Source: Anas platyrhynchos
Taxonomy: Eukaryota; Chordata; Aves; Anseriformes; Anatidae
Length of the DNA: 64,000 bases
Assembly (NCBI RefSeq): GCF_047663525.1
Contig: NC_092588.1
Coordinates: 142,932,001 to 142,996,000, forward strand
Direction: 5' to 3'
The position numbers and the translations under genes were made by a program. The notes below the pieces were generated by a model that worked only from the letters and a program-made list of their open reading frames with translations, ran no database searches and was not told the DNA's origin. Every line of letters begins with the position of its first letter. The first letter of the stretch is position 1. Positions 22,826 through 36,300 of the stretch are shown one piece after another.

Positions 22826-25800
22826 CGGTCGTTATAATAAAGGGAGCTTGAATTCGTCAGGGTAACACGGGCTGTTTGTGTTCCTTGGGTCAGTGTCGCA
22901 GGTGATGCGCAAAGTGCTGGTGTTAAATGCGAATTTAGGGTTTCTTGGAAGAAGTAGAGGAAAGAAGGGTAGGCAGTGCCAATGGATGAAGTCCTTGCAT
23001 ATTAAGGACAGGATGAAACTATAGACTTCCAACCACAGCACCCTCAGACACAGATGTGAAAGTACAGACCAGCACTGTGCGTGAGCCTGCAAGAGGGCTG
23101 CTGATGTACTCCCACCAGGTTTCCCTTCCCTTCCCTTATAAACCCACCCCCAGTTCCATTTTCTGGCTCCACCACAACACCCATCAGATGGCAGCCGCTG
23201 GCTTAGCCCTGGGCACAGCCAGCTGAGGTGAGGACACTGTGCTCAGCTTCCCAGTACGTGTGTCCTTCCGAAGGCATAAGGAAATGCTCCCTTCAAGGAC
23301 AGTCCCACAGAAGAGCCCAGCTGTCCCAACAGCAGAGAGTTAATGCAGCCAGGAGTTATTTTACCAACTGAGAACTCAGCGGGGTAAGAAACCGCTAATA
23401 ATGAGGAAGGCCAGGAAATGTATGTGGGATGTATCTCGAAGAATAACAGTGCGGGATTAATGCATTTTTTTCTCTGAGATGATTGTCCATGTACATTTCA
23501 CTTACTGAAACTTTCCAGCAATAACTACCCATGAGTACATGCAGTCCACACAGTGGTGACTCAAGGATAACATTGGCTTTCCTTGTTTCACTGCATAACT
23601 TCAAGAAGGCAGAAAGCAAATCATTTGATCAGGTGAAAATGAAAGAGCATTTTTAGTAAGAAGCCTGGGTAAAGACTTAGTGTATTTTCTTTTTGAATAC
23701 TTACAACGAAGGCATTTCCAGAAAAGATTAGATCTCCTCTTTTTACTGAAATAACAACCGTTTAAAGGTTGAACTTGATGGGCAGAAGGTGCAAACAGCA
23801 AAATGTGAAGGGGAATAAAAGTATGTTCAACCACGGGCGGCGAGGAGTGAAGACAGTGAGTTTTCACACAGAGCTGAGTATTTTAAGCAAGAAGTCGGTG
23901 GAGTAAGAAATAGAATTCCTAAATGAGCTCACTCTGTTCTACTGAACTGCAAGAAAGGGAGATATTTCAGTGGCTAAGACAAATGGGATGATTTGCCCTC
24001 AAAGAGTGTGCATCTCCACTGACCATAAAAGGAGCTTGGCTCGGTTACCAGTGGAGCTTCCTGTGGGCAGATAAGTTAAAAAATGAACATGCAGAACACG
24101 TCCTGCAAGCCAGCAACAAGGAATCTGGTATTAGACATTAGAGGGCTATGGATGGCCTACAGGTTGGAGGTACTTTTCCCCTTTCTGCTTTGTAGCTCAG
24201 CTGTTCTCATGGGAAGACTGCTGAGATCCCAGCTCTTCTGAAGACTGGTAACCATCTGCTTGACTTTCTAACTTACATTTGTGTGACGACTTTGTGTTTA
24301 TTTGTTTTTGCACCAGCACTGGTCCTTCACCGTATTTTCAACAGCTATTTTACCCCCTTAGTTTTTACATCCAATTTCTGAGTTAGAATATTTTCCCTTG
24401 GGCTTCACTTTCCTAGGATAAACAAGTTAACTCCTTCAGTCGCTGCTTGCAAGTTACTAATTTCTCTTACCATCTTAGTGTCCCTTATTTGCTTGTGTTC
24501 CAGTGTGAACTTGTTTTTCTTAAATAGCCATGGCAGTATTTGTAAGGATATTTTACCAGGACCCTTTAAAATGACATTAATAGTCTTCACCTCTTTTGGA
24601 AGTTCCTCAGCTTCTGCATTCTAAGATTGCATTTGTTTTTCAGATCATGTTAGGGGTTGTCGTCTTCCTGAAGTTGAATAATACAACCAATTGTTTCTTT
24701 GATACTTTTATTTTCAGTCAGTGAGTTTGTAGCTTTCTTCAGGATTGAAGCATAATATCACAGTTCATTCTTATAAAATGTAAGTCCATTTGTAAAGAAA
24801 AGAATTTATCATATGCTGCCTCTACCTTTTGGTCCTGATAGCAAATTCAAGGTCTGTTTCACAGAGGATTGTAATCTTAGAAATAATTTCGGTCCTCCAA
24901 GTTCTGTAAAACCTGGGGTATTTGAATAGAGGGGAAAGTAAACTTAATGCCTTTCCTGAGGCAAAGGCAGGTATATAAATTGCAGATGATGTTCTGCAGT
25001 AAGCAGCTAGCCAGGCATTCTGTTCCTACTGTGCTAGCTAATTAGCGTGAGTAACCTCAGCCTGGCCCAGAAGGTATTTTTTGGAGAAGGCAGCAGAAGG
25101 TAAGGGGACAAAGCCCCTAATTTGATAAGAAGTCAGACCTCATTACTTTTGCCGCTCATGGAATAATTAGTTCCTTCTGCTAATATAATTTTATTCTCCT
25201 CTTTACATCGCAGTGCCACCTGAACATATTCTTTCTACCACAAGGAAGACTATGGCCAGTCCTCCAGCAAGACACAACATCCCTTCAATGCTGCATGGTG
25301 TCTAGAAGTTTAATTGGATTTTTAGCTTACCTGGTCTCTAAGAGCAACTTCATTCAACACGGACAGCATCCTACTGGCAGTTTTGCTTGGTGAACTCTTT
25401 CCCAGAGGTTCAAGTCAGATGAAAAGATTAGGGAGCCTAGGCAGAGCTTGTGGGTACAGGCCCTTCCAGGTGGAGTCCACACACAAGTATGGGTCTGCAG
25501 CCACTCAACCTAATGGCTGCCCTTGCTGGGTCCTGTGGGCAGCATTCTTCAGTGCCAAAACTCTTCACTCATTCCCCTATGCAATACGAACAATTTCTGC
25601 TCATAGTCTCTATACTCTGTAGTGTTTTGTAGGTTTTCAGACACAAGTTGGCTGTAGCAAGTCATTGCTGCTGCTAATTGGATTGGTAATTAAGCCCCAG
25701 GTTGTTCCCTTGGTTGTGTTTGGGCTTGTCTTCCTGGATGACAAGAAGTCATGCCTTCTTAAGTCAGCTGTCACTGAAAACCAAGCACTTAGGGACTCAC

Positions 25801-28800
25801 TTATTTAGCTGGACTGAAGGATATTCTTATTTAATACCACTTTTTGCTTTTAGCAGACTTGATTTAACAGTGCTGTTATACCTCCCAGCACAAGAATATA
25901 AATGGTTATCTTAGAAAATTTTGTCTGACAGCTCAAGTTTCAAGTAATCGCATAAAGAAGTGTGGAAGCATTCTTGCAGTGACTCAAAACCAGTGCAAAA
26001 CCTTCCAGGTAATAAAGTTGTAATTTGCTCTCAAAACCAGCATACTCAGGGGCTGAGTCCACCAAGAGATGGCATTTGCACTGTGTTTGGCTAGTGCTAT
26101 AAACTAGTGGTAGCACGTTTATGTACTAAAGACTTTTTACTGTAAGTCATTTTTAATGTCAAAGACATTTTATAAAACAGTAGGGGAAATGTTTGCCTGA
26201 GCTTAGTCAAAGATGAGATCATTAGGTACTGGCACAAAGAAATGGGGAATATGAAGAATTTCTTAACATGGAGAGAAAGGCAGTCGGAAAATTTTTTACA
26301 ATCTCAGAGTTGCAGCCAGAATGTGTAAGCATTTTTTCTTGTATATTTTTCCTCACATTATAGTGGAATAGGGTGTAGAGTATTGCTTTTAAAGTAGAAC
26401 AGTAACACAAGTTGTAAAAAACAGTTCTTGAAGCTTACATAAAATCAAAAGGCCATTCAAGGTAAATAATATCATCTATTCCTTCTGTTAAGTGGCAGTT
26501 TAGCTATTCATAGGCAGTTTGTCAGACAAGTTGAAAATCAGGAGAAAATGAGATCATATTTGTTGGTTTCTGTTTATTGTTCATTAGCTTGCTTTTGTTG
26601 CAACTATTTACATATTTTTGGCATTCACAGAAGAAATAAAAGTCCCAGTGTTTTGGTGAAAAGAGCTCAGCTAGGGAAATAAAAAATCTAGTTATGCTGC
26701 ATTTACTTCACTTTGTATGTGTTTAAATGCAATATTTAGGTGCTTAGAGTTGGTAATGAACATTTGTAATGCATGTTAAAATCTAATAATCCATTGTTCC
26801 ATCTTTTTTTAATAGGGAGTTTCCTATTTTCATATTTTATGAACAGGCAGGGTTTCAACTCAAACAGAGCTTATATGAGAACACAGAAAGAAAGAGGATG
26901 CGATGAATCTGTTGATGTCTTCTTTAAGCATGTCTTTTTAAGGAAGACAATGTTCAAAACCTAATCCTTATAAAGCAAATGACTACTCGTTTTTCACTGA
27001 GTCTCTGATTTCCATGATGTGATCTACTTACCTCTTGTTTTCTTAGTAATTATGTGCTTCAAAAATGTCAAATGATGTGAACTGAGGTTTATTAAAGATT
27101 GGACACTGTGCAATATATATACTGTCTTGACTATCAAAATTAAAAAATAAAAATGTCCGTTTTTCAGTTGGGAGTCAGTGCAAGGAACAAAAAGGTATGC
27201 AGGTTTGTGCATGGGTGTCTGGCAAAGAGACAGTTCCTTCAGAAGTCTTCAAGGAAAATAAAGCAAGAAAATATTTTGGTTAATAAGTTATAGATTAATA
27301 TCTGGATAGTTATTTTCCCAGCAATGACAATAACAGAGATTCTGCTGTTCTTTTGTAGAAATGGCTTCCAGATGCGAATCATGGTCTACAGTCCAAGATT
27401 GAATGTGATTTAATAAGTTTTTTATCAGTAAATTATATAATATGTTGGAATATGAACATTGTCACTGCACTGTGATTCCCTCTACTTTTAGATGGTTGTT
27501 TATTCTCTTCATTTGTTCATTTCTGGTTACTACTGCCTTTTGAATATTTGTGAGTATAATCTGGAAGAAAAAAATCAGTATCGTAATAAGCACATGGCTG
27601 TGACTATGTCATAATAAGGCTTGGAGTACCAGGTTAGAAGACTGTGATTTTTAAAGACAAAGCTCATTCATATGTTTTCTTTGTAGCATCAGAAGAAGAT
27701 ATAGTTCAGGTTATCATGGGCTTTAACATGGTGAGTTAGTAATACTTTACTGGGGAATAATTACATTCAAGGATTTTTCTTTCTAATCCCTACAATATCT
27801 AATTCCTACAATCCTTCTACATCTTCAACCTCAATCAACTCCCTCTTCAAGTAATATTTTGTCTTGAAATTTCTCCTTTTAAAATGTGTGAATAATAACA
27901 CAGAAAAGGAAAGCTGTGAAGAAAGATATTCTGGAGCACAGTTACTTATTGTATGAATCACTTCATGACTTGCTTTAAAATGCTGATTTTACAGGAGTCA
28001 CTCAAGAACTGACACCGTAAGCCATGTTAAGTGGTTCATGTAGGAGTACAGCCCAGTGTGCACAGATGAGATTAATGGCTGATTCTCTTTACATTTCTGA
28101 TTGATGCTTCCCTGCATCAAAATTTAATATTTTGCTTGCATGTATTTTTCTGGGTAGAAGGAATGTCTATAATTTTGATGTTTATATAAAATGTTTTTTT
28201 TTTTGTTTGTTTTGTTTTCTAAAACTTGTTCATTTATTATAGAACTAGTTAATTATTCTGACTAAGCATGGCAATTCAGTTTTCATACAAGCTTCTGAGC
28301 TTTTTTAGAGCTTGTCCAGTAGCTGAATTACTTTTATGAATGGATTGGATTGTAAGTAAAAAGTTAATATGGCTTCTGTACAGTCATCAAAAAGATACAG
28401 AAATCTTTTAAGGCTTCAATATAAATCAGACACTCCAATTTCTATTATAAAAAATTAATGGAAGTTCAGCAGTGATATTTTTCTCCAAAACAGTAGATAT
28501 TCCACCAAAAAATACTGAATATTTACCCAAAACAGTCTGTATCAGGAGTGGACAAACTGGTATCCCTACAAACTTCCCTTTGCACTTTAGAAAAGATTTT
28601 GAATTTCTGGTTAGTAAAACAGAACACGAGAAATAATTTTAAAATGTAGGGAAAAAAAAATGCCAGCTGCACTTATTCATTAATTTAGACTGTGGTGCTA
28701 GACATTTGAAATAACTCTATATTAGAAGTAAACTGCAGACCAGTTTGTCTCATACTGTGATCGAAGAGTGTTTCCTACTTTCAAACATAAACCTTTGCAA

Positions 28801-31800
28801 GTGCAAGCTACCGACATTCCCACACGCCTTTTGCTTTGCTTTGCTTTCCTAGTGGTTTTTAAAAATTGTCCCCGTTATTTAAGGAGGAAAAGGGAGAAAG
28901 AATTGAGTTGTTTGTTTTGGGGTGGGAGTGTGAATGGGAGACTGTTTTAAAATTAGAAGCATCAGTAGTCTCCATTTATGGTTTTCTTTTCCTAGAGGAA
29001 AAATGAGAGGTATTGGTGGAAAGTATTTGGGACTATAACTTGGCGATATTAATCAGGAAAGAGAGTTTGGCTGTTTTATGAAGAACGCTGTCTCACACTA
29101 GATGCTGGTACAAACAAGCGAAAGATATTACACTACACAGTTCTAATAAAAAAAAAAAAAAGAGAGAGAGAGAATTTAAAATCTTATTCAGGTATTCAGC
29201 TTGCAGTTATCTCTGTGATAGCCCCATTTCACTCTCCAGACAATCACCAATAGTAATTCTGGATAATTCCCTGCATACTTTTCTTGTGAAAGTAAGATTA
29301 AAAAAAAAATCCAAATCACTTTTCCCCCGTTATATAATGAGAAAGAAGGCCAAGAAAAGACATCACGGTGCTTTCTCTTCTTTGTAGGTCATTTTAAGGC
29401 AGAAATTCAAGCACCTTGGAGTAATCACGGGTTTTGAAGAGACTGCTTCTATCATTTATGGTGGTATGGTAATATTATATGGGAAAATGTGAAATTCTGA
29501 GAGGAGTAGGGACCAGAGTAAAGCCAAATCGCTACAGGGTTCGAGCAGCAATTGGCTGTAAAGTTAATATGGAGCAAGAGTTGGATGTTGCAAGGTTGAG
29601 CATTAATCCAGTGCCTGGTAGAAAAATAATTTATCTGAGTTTCTGCCTCATAGTGGTTGTACTATGCAAGCTATTGAACAAAACAAAATTAAAAAGCAAC
29701 CCTCTGTGAAGTCCATAGATTATATTTCATGATACTGACATCTTCTGTCAATGTGAAGATGAAAAATACGTGCTGTATGGATGGGAATATCTCCCTTCCA
29801 AATCCATTTACAGTAGAAGTTCGAACCGGGGAGGAAATTTGTCTTTTTATCAAAATTATTTTTATTGAGAGAAGCAGAAGTGCGTGTTACATATACATGT
29901 CTTCTTGCATAGTGTACATTCTGATACAGTTAATTCAGCCAATTTTCTGGTATTATTCTCAAGATCTGTGCCATGGATATTAGAGTCCTCCATATGGGTA
30001 CATTTATTCCTCTGATTTTTTCCATTTCTTCTTCTTGTAATAACTGTAGAAAATCAAGCATTTTAGTTGAAATGTAGAGTCATTAAGGTTGTTTTAGAGG
30101 ATCTGAAGCCCTCTCGCGTTTTGTGTAGTCAGTTATTTTGTTGTAGAAAGAGTTGCATCTAGTTGTATCTTCATTTATTTTTTAGTTCAAGCAGAGATGG
30201 AAATTAAAACTATCTATTTTGCAAAACGGTCTATTCTTTTTACATCCAGTTTATGCATAAATGAATATTTCATTTTTTTTTACAGGAGGTGTGGGTTTCC
30301 AGCAAGCCTTCAACTCTGAATGTAAAATTTGGGGATGAAGCAGGCCACTTTTTCAAAATGCAAATACATGCGCTGTGTTTAGACTGGGAAGAACAGCACT
30401 GAATATTTTGCATGTAATTTTTCCTGGAATATCAAGCTAGCATCTACTGCTTTGGTATTGAAAACGTCGCTGATTATGATGCCAGGACTGTTTTATTGGG
30501 TGGTTGGAAATCACTTCTGAGTTGGAAGGGGATTCTGTCCCCACTGGAAAATCATACCTGGCAAGACTTTAGTATCCTCTCCCCTTGCCATTGGTGTCAG
30601 TAGATTTCTCAGGAAGAAAGATTTGGTCCATCAGCAATATGGTCAAGCAGCAGACAGTTAAACTTGATGTTACCACACTCTCAAAATATCTAGTACCCGT
30701 GACATTGTGAAACATAGGTTAGTTACATTAATGACATTTTTCTGCTGAGGTTTCAGTGTAAAAGGTGTGTGATTCATTGTGATTTCAGTAAAGTCCTCCA
30801 CACTGGAAATGAGGATGGTCTTTCTATGAAGCGGTTGGAAGCAGTAAGGCTGAAGGTCTTGAAGGAACCTACTGCCCATTAGTAGTCAAGTAAGGAAATA
30901 TAAGCATATTTAATCATATAAACACATTGCTGTAGTGATTCATTTATAATGGCATTTTATTCCCTCGATATTTTGGTTTGGTAGCACCGCTACATCTGAA
31001 GCAGTGACATTTAAGTGCTAAAAAAAGTTTGGTGCCATTAAATGAGGAAGCACAGAACCGAATTTGAGGACTCAAAGCTGCACATTTGTACGCCAGAAGC
31101 CCTTTGCATCTCCTACTGGATACGCTGTGCTGCACAGTGAGCGTGGTGTAGAAACTGATGCCAAAGCTAGCTCATGCACTGGAAGCAGGCTAGCCCATTT
31201 GTGCGATGCTTTGCCAAAGCTAATTTACTTTGCAAAGAAACAGGGTAAATGAGACAGGAGGCAGCACTAAGCGATGTGGTTAAACTGCTTCCAGTTACCC
31301 AAGCTGGCTCCTCTCGAACTGCTTTGGCCACCTCTCCACAGCTCTGCGTTGTGTAGCACAGCTATTCCCTGAGTAAAAGTGATGTGGGAGAAAAGGACTC
31401 CTGTAAAGAAGGACGGATGAATTGTACCCATCCTTTCTTCTCCCCCAAAGTATCTGTCTTCAGATACATGCAGAATGTACAACTAAGCCTGTCTCCAAAT
31501 AACTACAGTATAACTGTCATTGCATTTGACCTCAGAAATGCGATTCTCTGAGTAAACACAGCAAATGGAGGCACCACAACTGATTATAATTAAATATAAG
31601 TGGCTAAGCACAGATCTGTGGTATAAATAGATGTGTTAGGGCTGACAGTGAAAGTCTGAGTTCAGCTTACATGCGAGCCTTTGCATTACTCATGTAAATC
31701 AATGTTCTCACTTACAAGAGAAACCTCATAATTTACCACTACCCATAAAGTATCCTCTCTGTAATCAATGGTGATTCCTATATGGAATTATTGTGCAGAG

Positions 31801-33300
31801 CAACCTTTCTTCCATCCATATCCTCAGCGTGATTGCTGTATGGTTTGGCAGCGCGACAGAGAAGTATCCAGTGAGCTCAGTAGTTTTCTGCGTGGAAGGA
31901 CTTCACTGCCCTAATTTGGTACAAAACTTCCATTCAGCTTAAAGCAAGCAGAACTGCAATTAAATACTCCAAATGGTGGGGGACCAAGTGCAATCTTCAG
32001 GGGAAGAAAATGATTTCTATCCCCCTGTATTGAGACTTTACAATGAAATTCAACCTAATTTTGTTCTATGTGTAAGTAGAATGTGTTACCTGAAAGCGCT
32101 GTGTGCTGTCTGCCATGCTGATAAGAGTACAGGATGTTCTGGCTGTTTTTCCTTCTCTACTTTAGCTTATAATGAAATGCCACACTGGTTCTCAGCAGCC
32201 ACCACGCAGCTGCATGTGCAGGACCTGAGCCAGAGGCAGGAACAGCCCGTGATGCCAAGAAGTGCATCCAGGGTGCACAGGCTGATGGGGACGCGGTGCA
32301 GACTTGTCTTTCCCTGGCATTAAAAGATGCTGGAGCTGGAAGTTGAGAGAAACTGAAGCACTGGCACTCAGGAGGCTGACAGGACCAGGACAGCGGATTT
32401 TACAGTCAGTCAAGCAGAGGCTTTCTGAATTGCTTTTGTGGATTTGGATCGCCTGAACTCCACTTTCGGTTCCTTACGTGCATCCTGAGCGTGTGGCTCT
32501 GCGTTCCAAGGAAAATATAGGCTACATCTCAAATAAACAAAATGAAGAAATAAATAACGCTTTTTTTCCATTTTAGTATGCGATCTGAAGTCCTAAAAGA
32601 AAAAAAAATCATGCAGTTTTCTAGTCACCTAAGGAACTGATGCCTCTGGATGAACTGAGCACACCTCTTGCAGTTACATAAAACAGACACTTCCAAATGC
32701 AATGTTTTATTAAGGTGTGATTAACTAAGGGGGATAGAAGAGTTTTCTGAAAAAATATGGTAAACTAATAAATGGCACATTTATTCTAAAAAATTGTAAT
32801 TCTCCTTGGCATTTGATTACAGCATGTGAGATCAAGGAGTTACTGACAAAGTATGTGTAAGCTGACAAAGCTATTTATGCTACAAAAACCTGCAGTTACA
32901 CACTTCCCTGTTCCTGTTCTGGCTTTGTATGAAACCTGCTTTTCTTTTTTTTTTGCTTTCCCCTCTTAAGGATAGCTCTGTATATCAATCCTATACATAT
33001 TTTTTCATATAATTTGTGATTTTATAAGATAACACCACATCATTATATAAGCCATCATGTTTTGTTTGGAGAATAAACAGATGGGTAACTCTTTACTTCA
33101 AAGGGTACTTTCAGTAAAGTGTCTTCATGTATCTTTCTCAACTTCTACCAAGAAAGCAGTGTAGTATTCTTAGTGTTGTCTTTTTGCTGTACAATGTTAA
33201 GACTATGGGGAAAAAAAAAACACAGAGGCTACTGAATCCTTGGTGATTGCTTTGCATATAGTCAGTAAAAATGTAATGTACTCACAATATTACTTTTTTG
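22826..33300. other. Intergenic DNA, left part
   Basis: No gene recognised on either strand; open frames are short and without similarity. Simple repeats: CCCTT pentamers near 23123-23138 and an A14 run leading into (GA)n at about 29148-29174. No recognisable LINE, LTR or tRNA sequence was seen by eye. Confidence 0.65.
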
Positions 33301-36300
33301 ATGATCTTTAGTGACTGGGCTGTGATATGAGATCTCCATTTAAAAGGTTAAAAAAGCACGAGGGATCGTGGACAGACAACATTACTAATCCTCAGATCTG
33401 CAGACGTATCCTCAACTCAGCATGGTTCACAAACACCGTGTCTGTATTCAGCTTCAAATTCGCTGTTCTTCTTTTAGGTGCAAGGAAGGAGGCATTTAGG
33501 AAGGACAGGACCCTACCAGCTGTTCTCCAGCCACATGCATTAAACTGGTGAAGATTTATCTTTGCAATCTTTGCCTTGGCTTTCCTTGAGTGCCTGGTTG
33601 TGATGTGCAGTGCCTGGATCCCCGGCACCCATGGCAGGGCAGCGCTTGCAGCCACGCACAGCTCCTGCTCCTCCCGCCTGCACTTGCAAGTGCTCAGCAC
33701 TCCTACAAATACCAAGCACCAAGAAAACCACAATTAACAACCACATGTGAGATGTGACTAATATCACACAGGAAATCTGTGGCAAAGGCAGGGATACGAT
33801 TTGGTTCCCCGGGGCTGCGCTCATGCCTTAATCATGAAAACATCTTCTCCTCTCTAGAGCTGGCTGCCGCAACGCTACGCACGTCCCGAGGGCTGCAGCA
33901 AACAAAGTGCTGTTTCCACAAATCTTGCGCTTTTACTACACAGTGATTCATCCTCCAGAGCAGGTCTTTTCAACATGCTGAATAGCACAGGCAACCTACG
34001 GAAAGCAGCTCACTCTCAAAGAATAGCTCGCGCCTCCCTCTCCCTCTCCACTCTCGTAGCCCACCTGAGTCCCCCTCCCTTTCTCCGCCACTTCCACCAC
34101 CACGAGGGTTTGGTGCACAGGGGGCAGGATCCCTGTGATGATTCCTGCGCCTCATGGGGCCCCGCTGGCAGCAGCAGGACCAGGACTGGGGCTTGCCCAG
34201 ATGCTCCACAGGGATGGACGACTCCATGGGCCAGTCCTGCACAGGTGTTCATTGGCTTGAAACAATATTGGCAATGCCAAGAATAATTCATCCACCACTC
34301 AGCTCCTCAAACCGAGCAGGAAGAAGCACAGTGCACAGATCTAAATGGCAAGTAGTGGCAGCAATTAGTGAACAAACGAGCTTTGCTCGCGTGATGAACT
34401 TTTCCTGGAACGAACTCGTTTTTGGGTGAAAGCTGATTATGCACAAAGTGTTGTCAAAGGCGTGTAGCCGAGCAACCGCACCACTCCTTTTGTCACTAAT
34501 CCCTGTCATTTTTAGGAACAAAAGATGCTGCTTCTAACTGTAATAAGTACAAATTTATCTGTTGGAAATGGGATCTGCAGTGTTCTTTCGTTACACTTAG
34601 AAGCTATTTAAAAGCAAAACAGGTCTCACCCAACCAAAAGTAGCGCCGCGCGCTTACACTAAATATATTCATTTTCACTCTGAAATTACTCTAAAGAGCA
34701 AAGAATTGCTCCGTGTGGGAAATCAGCGGAGAAATGCAAGAAAGTCTTCCAAGGAGGTTGGCTGTTGTGCACAACAGGAGCTCCACACGGCCGTGCCGTG
34801 ACCAAGAGCACAGCCAGCACCACACGATTTATTGGTTATCTGCGCCACGGCGAAACCCCAGCACTTCATCTGCTGTGTTCCTTCCATCTTAGCATGAGCA
34901 GTAGCAGACAGGCAGACAGTTTGGTTTCAGCCTGGGAGCTAGACGAAATACCTCTGACATAGCCGTGGACTGTTCCAGTCTGACTTCTAAGCGCTCAGTA
35001 GTAAAGTCGTCGGGAACCGAGCACTGAAACGGGAGAAAAGCAAATGGAAAGAGCCCCCGCTGTGTGTGCAGACTGCTGGTGAGAGGGAAAGCGCTCCGGG
35101 CTGCTCGTGGAAGCTTGTCGTGTAAGGTCAGGGAGCGACAGACGGCTCCGGCGTGAAGCTGGGGCTCGCACCGAGGCGGAAAAACTGCAAACAGTTTGAA
35201 ACATGCATTTAACTCAAAATGAATGTGACTAAAACAAATGATACCGATCGTTTATAAATGTAATCTGAAAGCACCGTGGCTCCTGGCTGCCATTCAGATG
35301 ATGTCTGGCAGCACGCTGTGTATCATCCACAAAGTCTCTTCCAGAATCCCCAGCACCCTGGCTTCAGGGAACGCTCTAAATCTCCCTAAATTCTGATGAT
35401 TCTGATGTCATTTTCTAAGCTTAAAGTGTTCTTTCGAGTGACATCAATCATGACTCAACCTGGCCTCTCCTGCCACAGATGACAAAAGCTCCTATTTTTA
35501 AACTTTCAGACAAATACAGCCTGGATAACTTTTTTTTTGGCCAAACGTACGTCAGTTCAAATCTCACTATGCCGAGCATACTCTGTTCTTTTGGGATACT
35601 TGTCAGCTGGCCTATTTATATCGGATTTATAAGAAATGAGTTTTTTTTTTCTAGAAGTAAAATAACAGGCTTGGAGAACAGAGCTTCCACCTTGCGTTAT
35701 TAATAGAATTCCTGATAATCTGTGGCTATATTGTCAGAGCACAGAGACTAATTGCACAGAGCCAACAATTCACTCAGCATGGTGGTTAAAATGGATAAAT
35801 GGATAGAAATGATTTGTATTAGTGCCTGCAGTCTCTTGTAAATGTCAAATAGTTTCTTGACATTCTAAAACCCAGGCTGTGCAGCAAAAGTGGGAGAGTA
35901 GCATTTCGTATTAATTTAAAAATGCATAAAACTGATTATCCTCTTCTAGCACTCAGTATTTCACTGCTACAAGAAGACCCTAGACGCTGCTGAGAGCTGG
36001 CAGGATCGCTGGATGCTTTCAACTCATCATTTCTCTCATTTTTCTTTCAGCAGAGCAGTGAATGTTTTACTTTAGATAAACAAGTAAAAATTTACTTCTT
36101 GTGTAACAAGGTATTTACAGAGGTTCCCCACGACCAGTTCTCCCACTTGGAGAAAACTGTAAATATTCATAGGCTAGGCTCTATTTTCCATGCCTGGCAG
36201 TCTTGCCATTCCTATGAACCAGGTATTCCTTTTGTGTAAATCCCAATGCCGTGCATGTATCTTCACGTATTTCAGTCCTGTCACTTCAGCTTTTTACTGT

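Noticed and set aside
22387..22851. Open frames of 122-138 codons on both strands across the CpG island
   Set aside because: Proline, arginine and glycine-rich translations are typical of CpG islands, and they overlap in several frames with no similarity to known proteins.
33392..34429. Several open frames of 90-113 codons on both strands in the intergenic spacer
   Set aside because: Overlapping in many frames within GC-richer DNA; no conserved motif and no promoter or splice structure.
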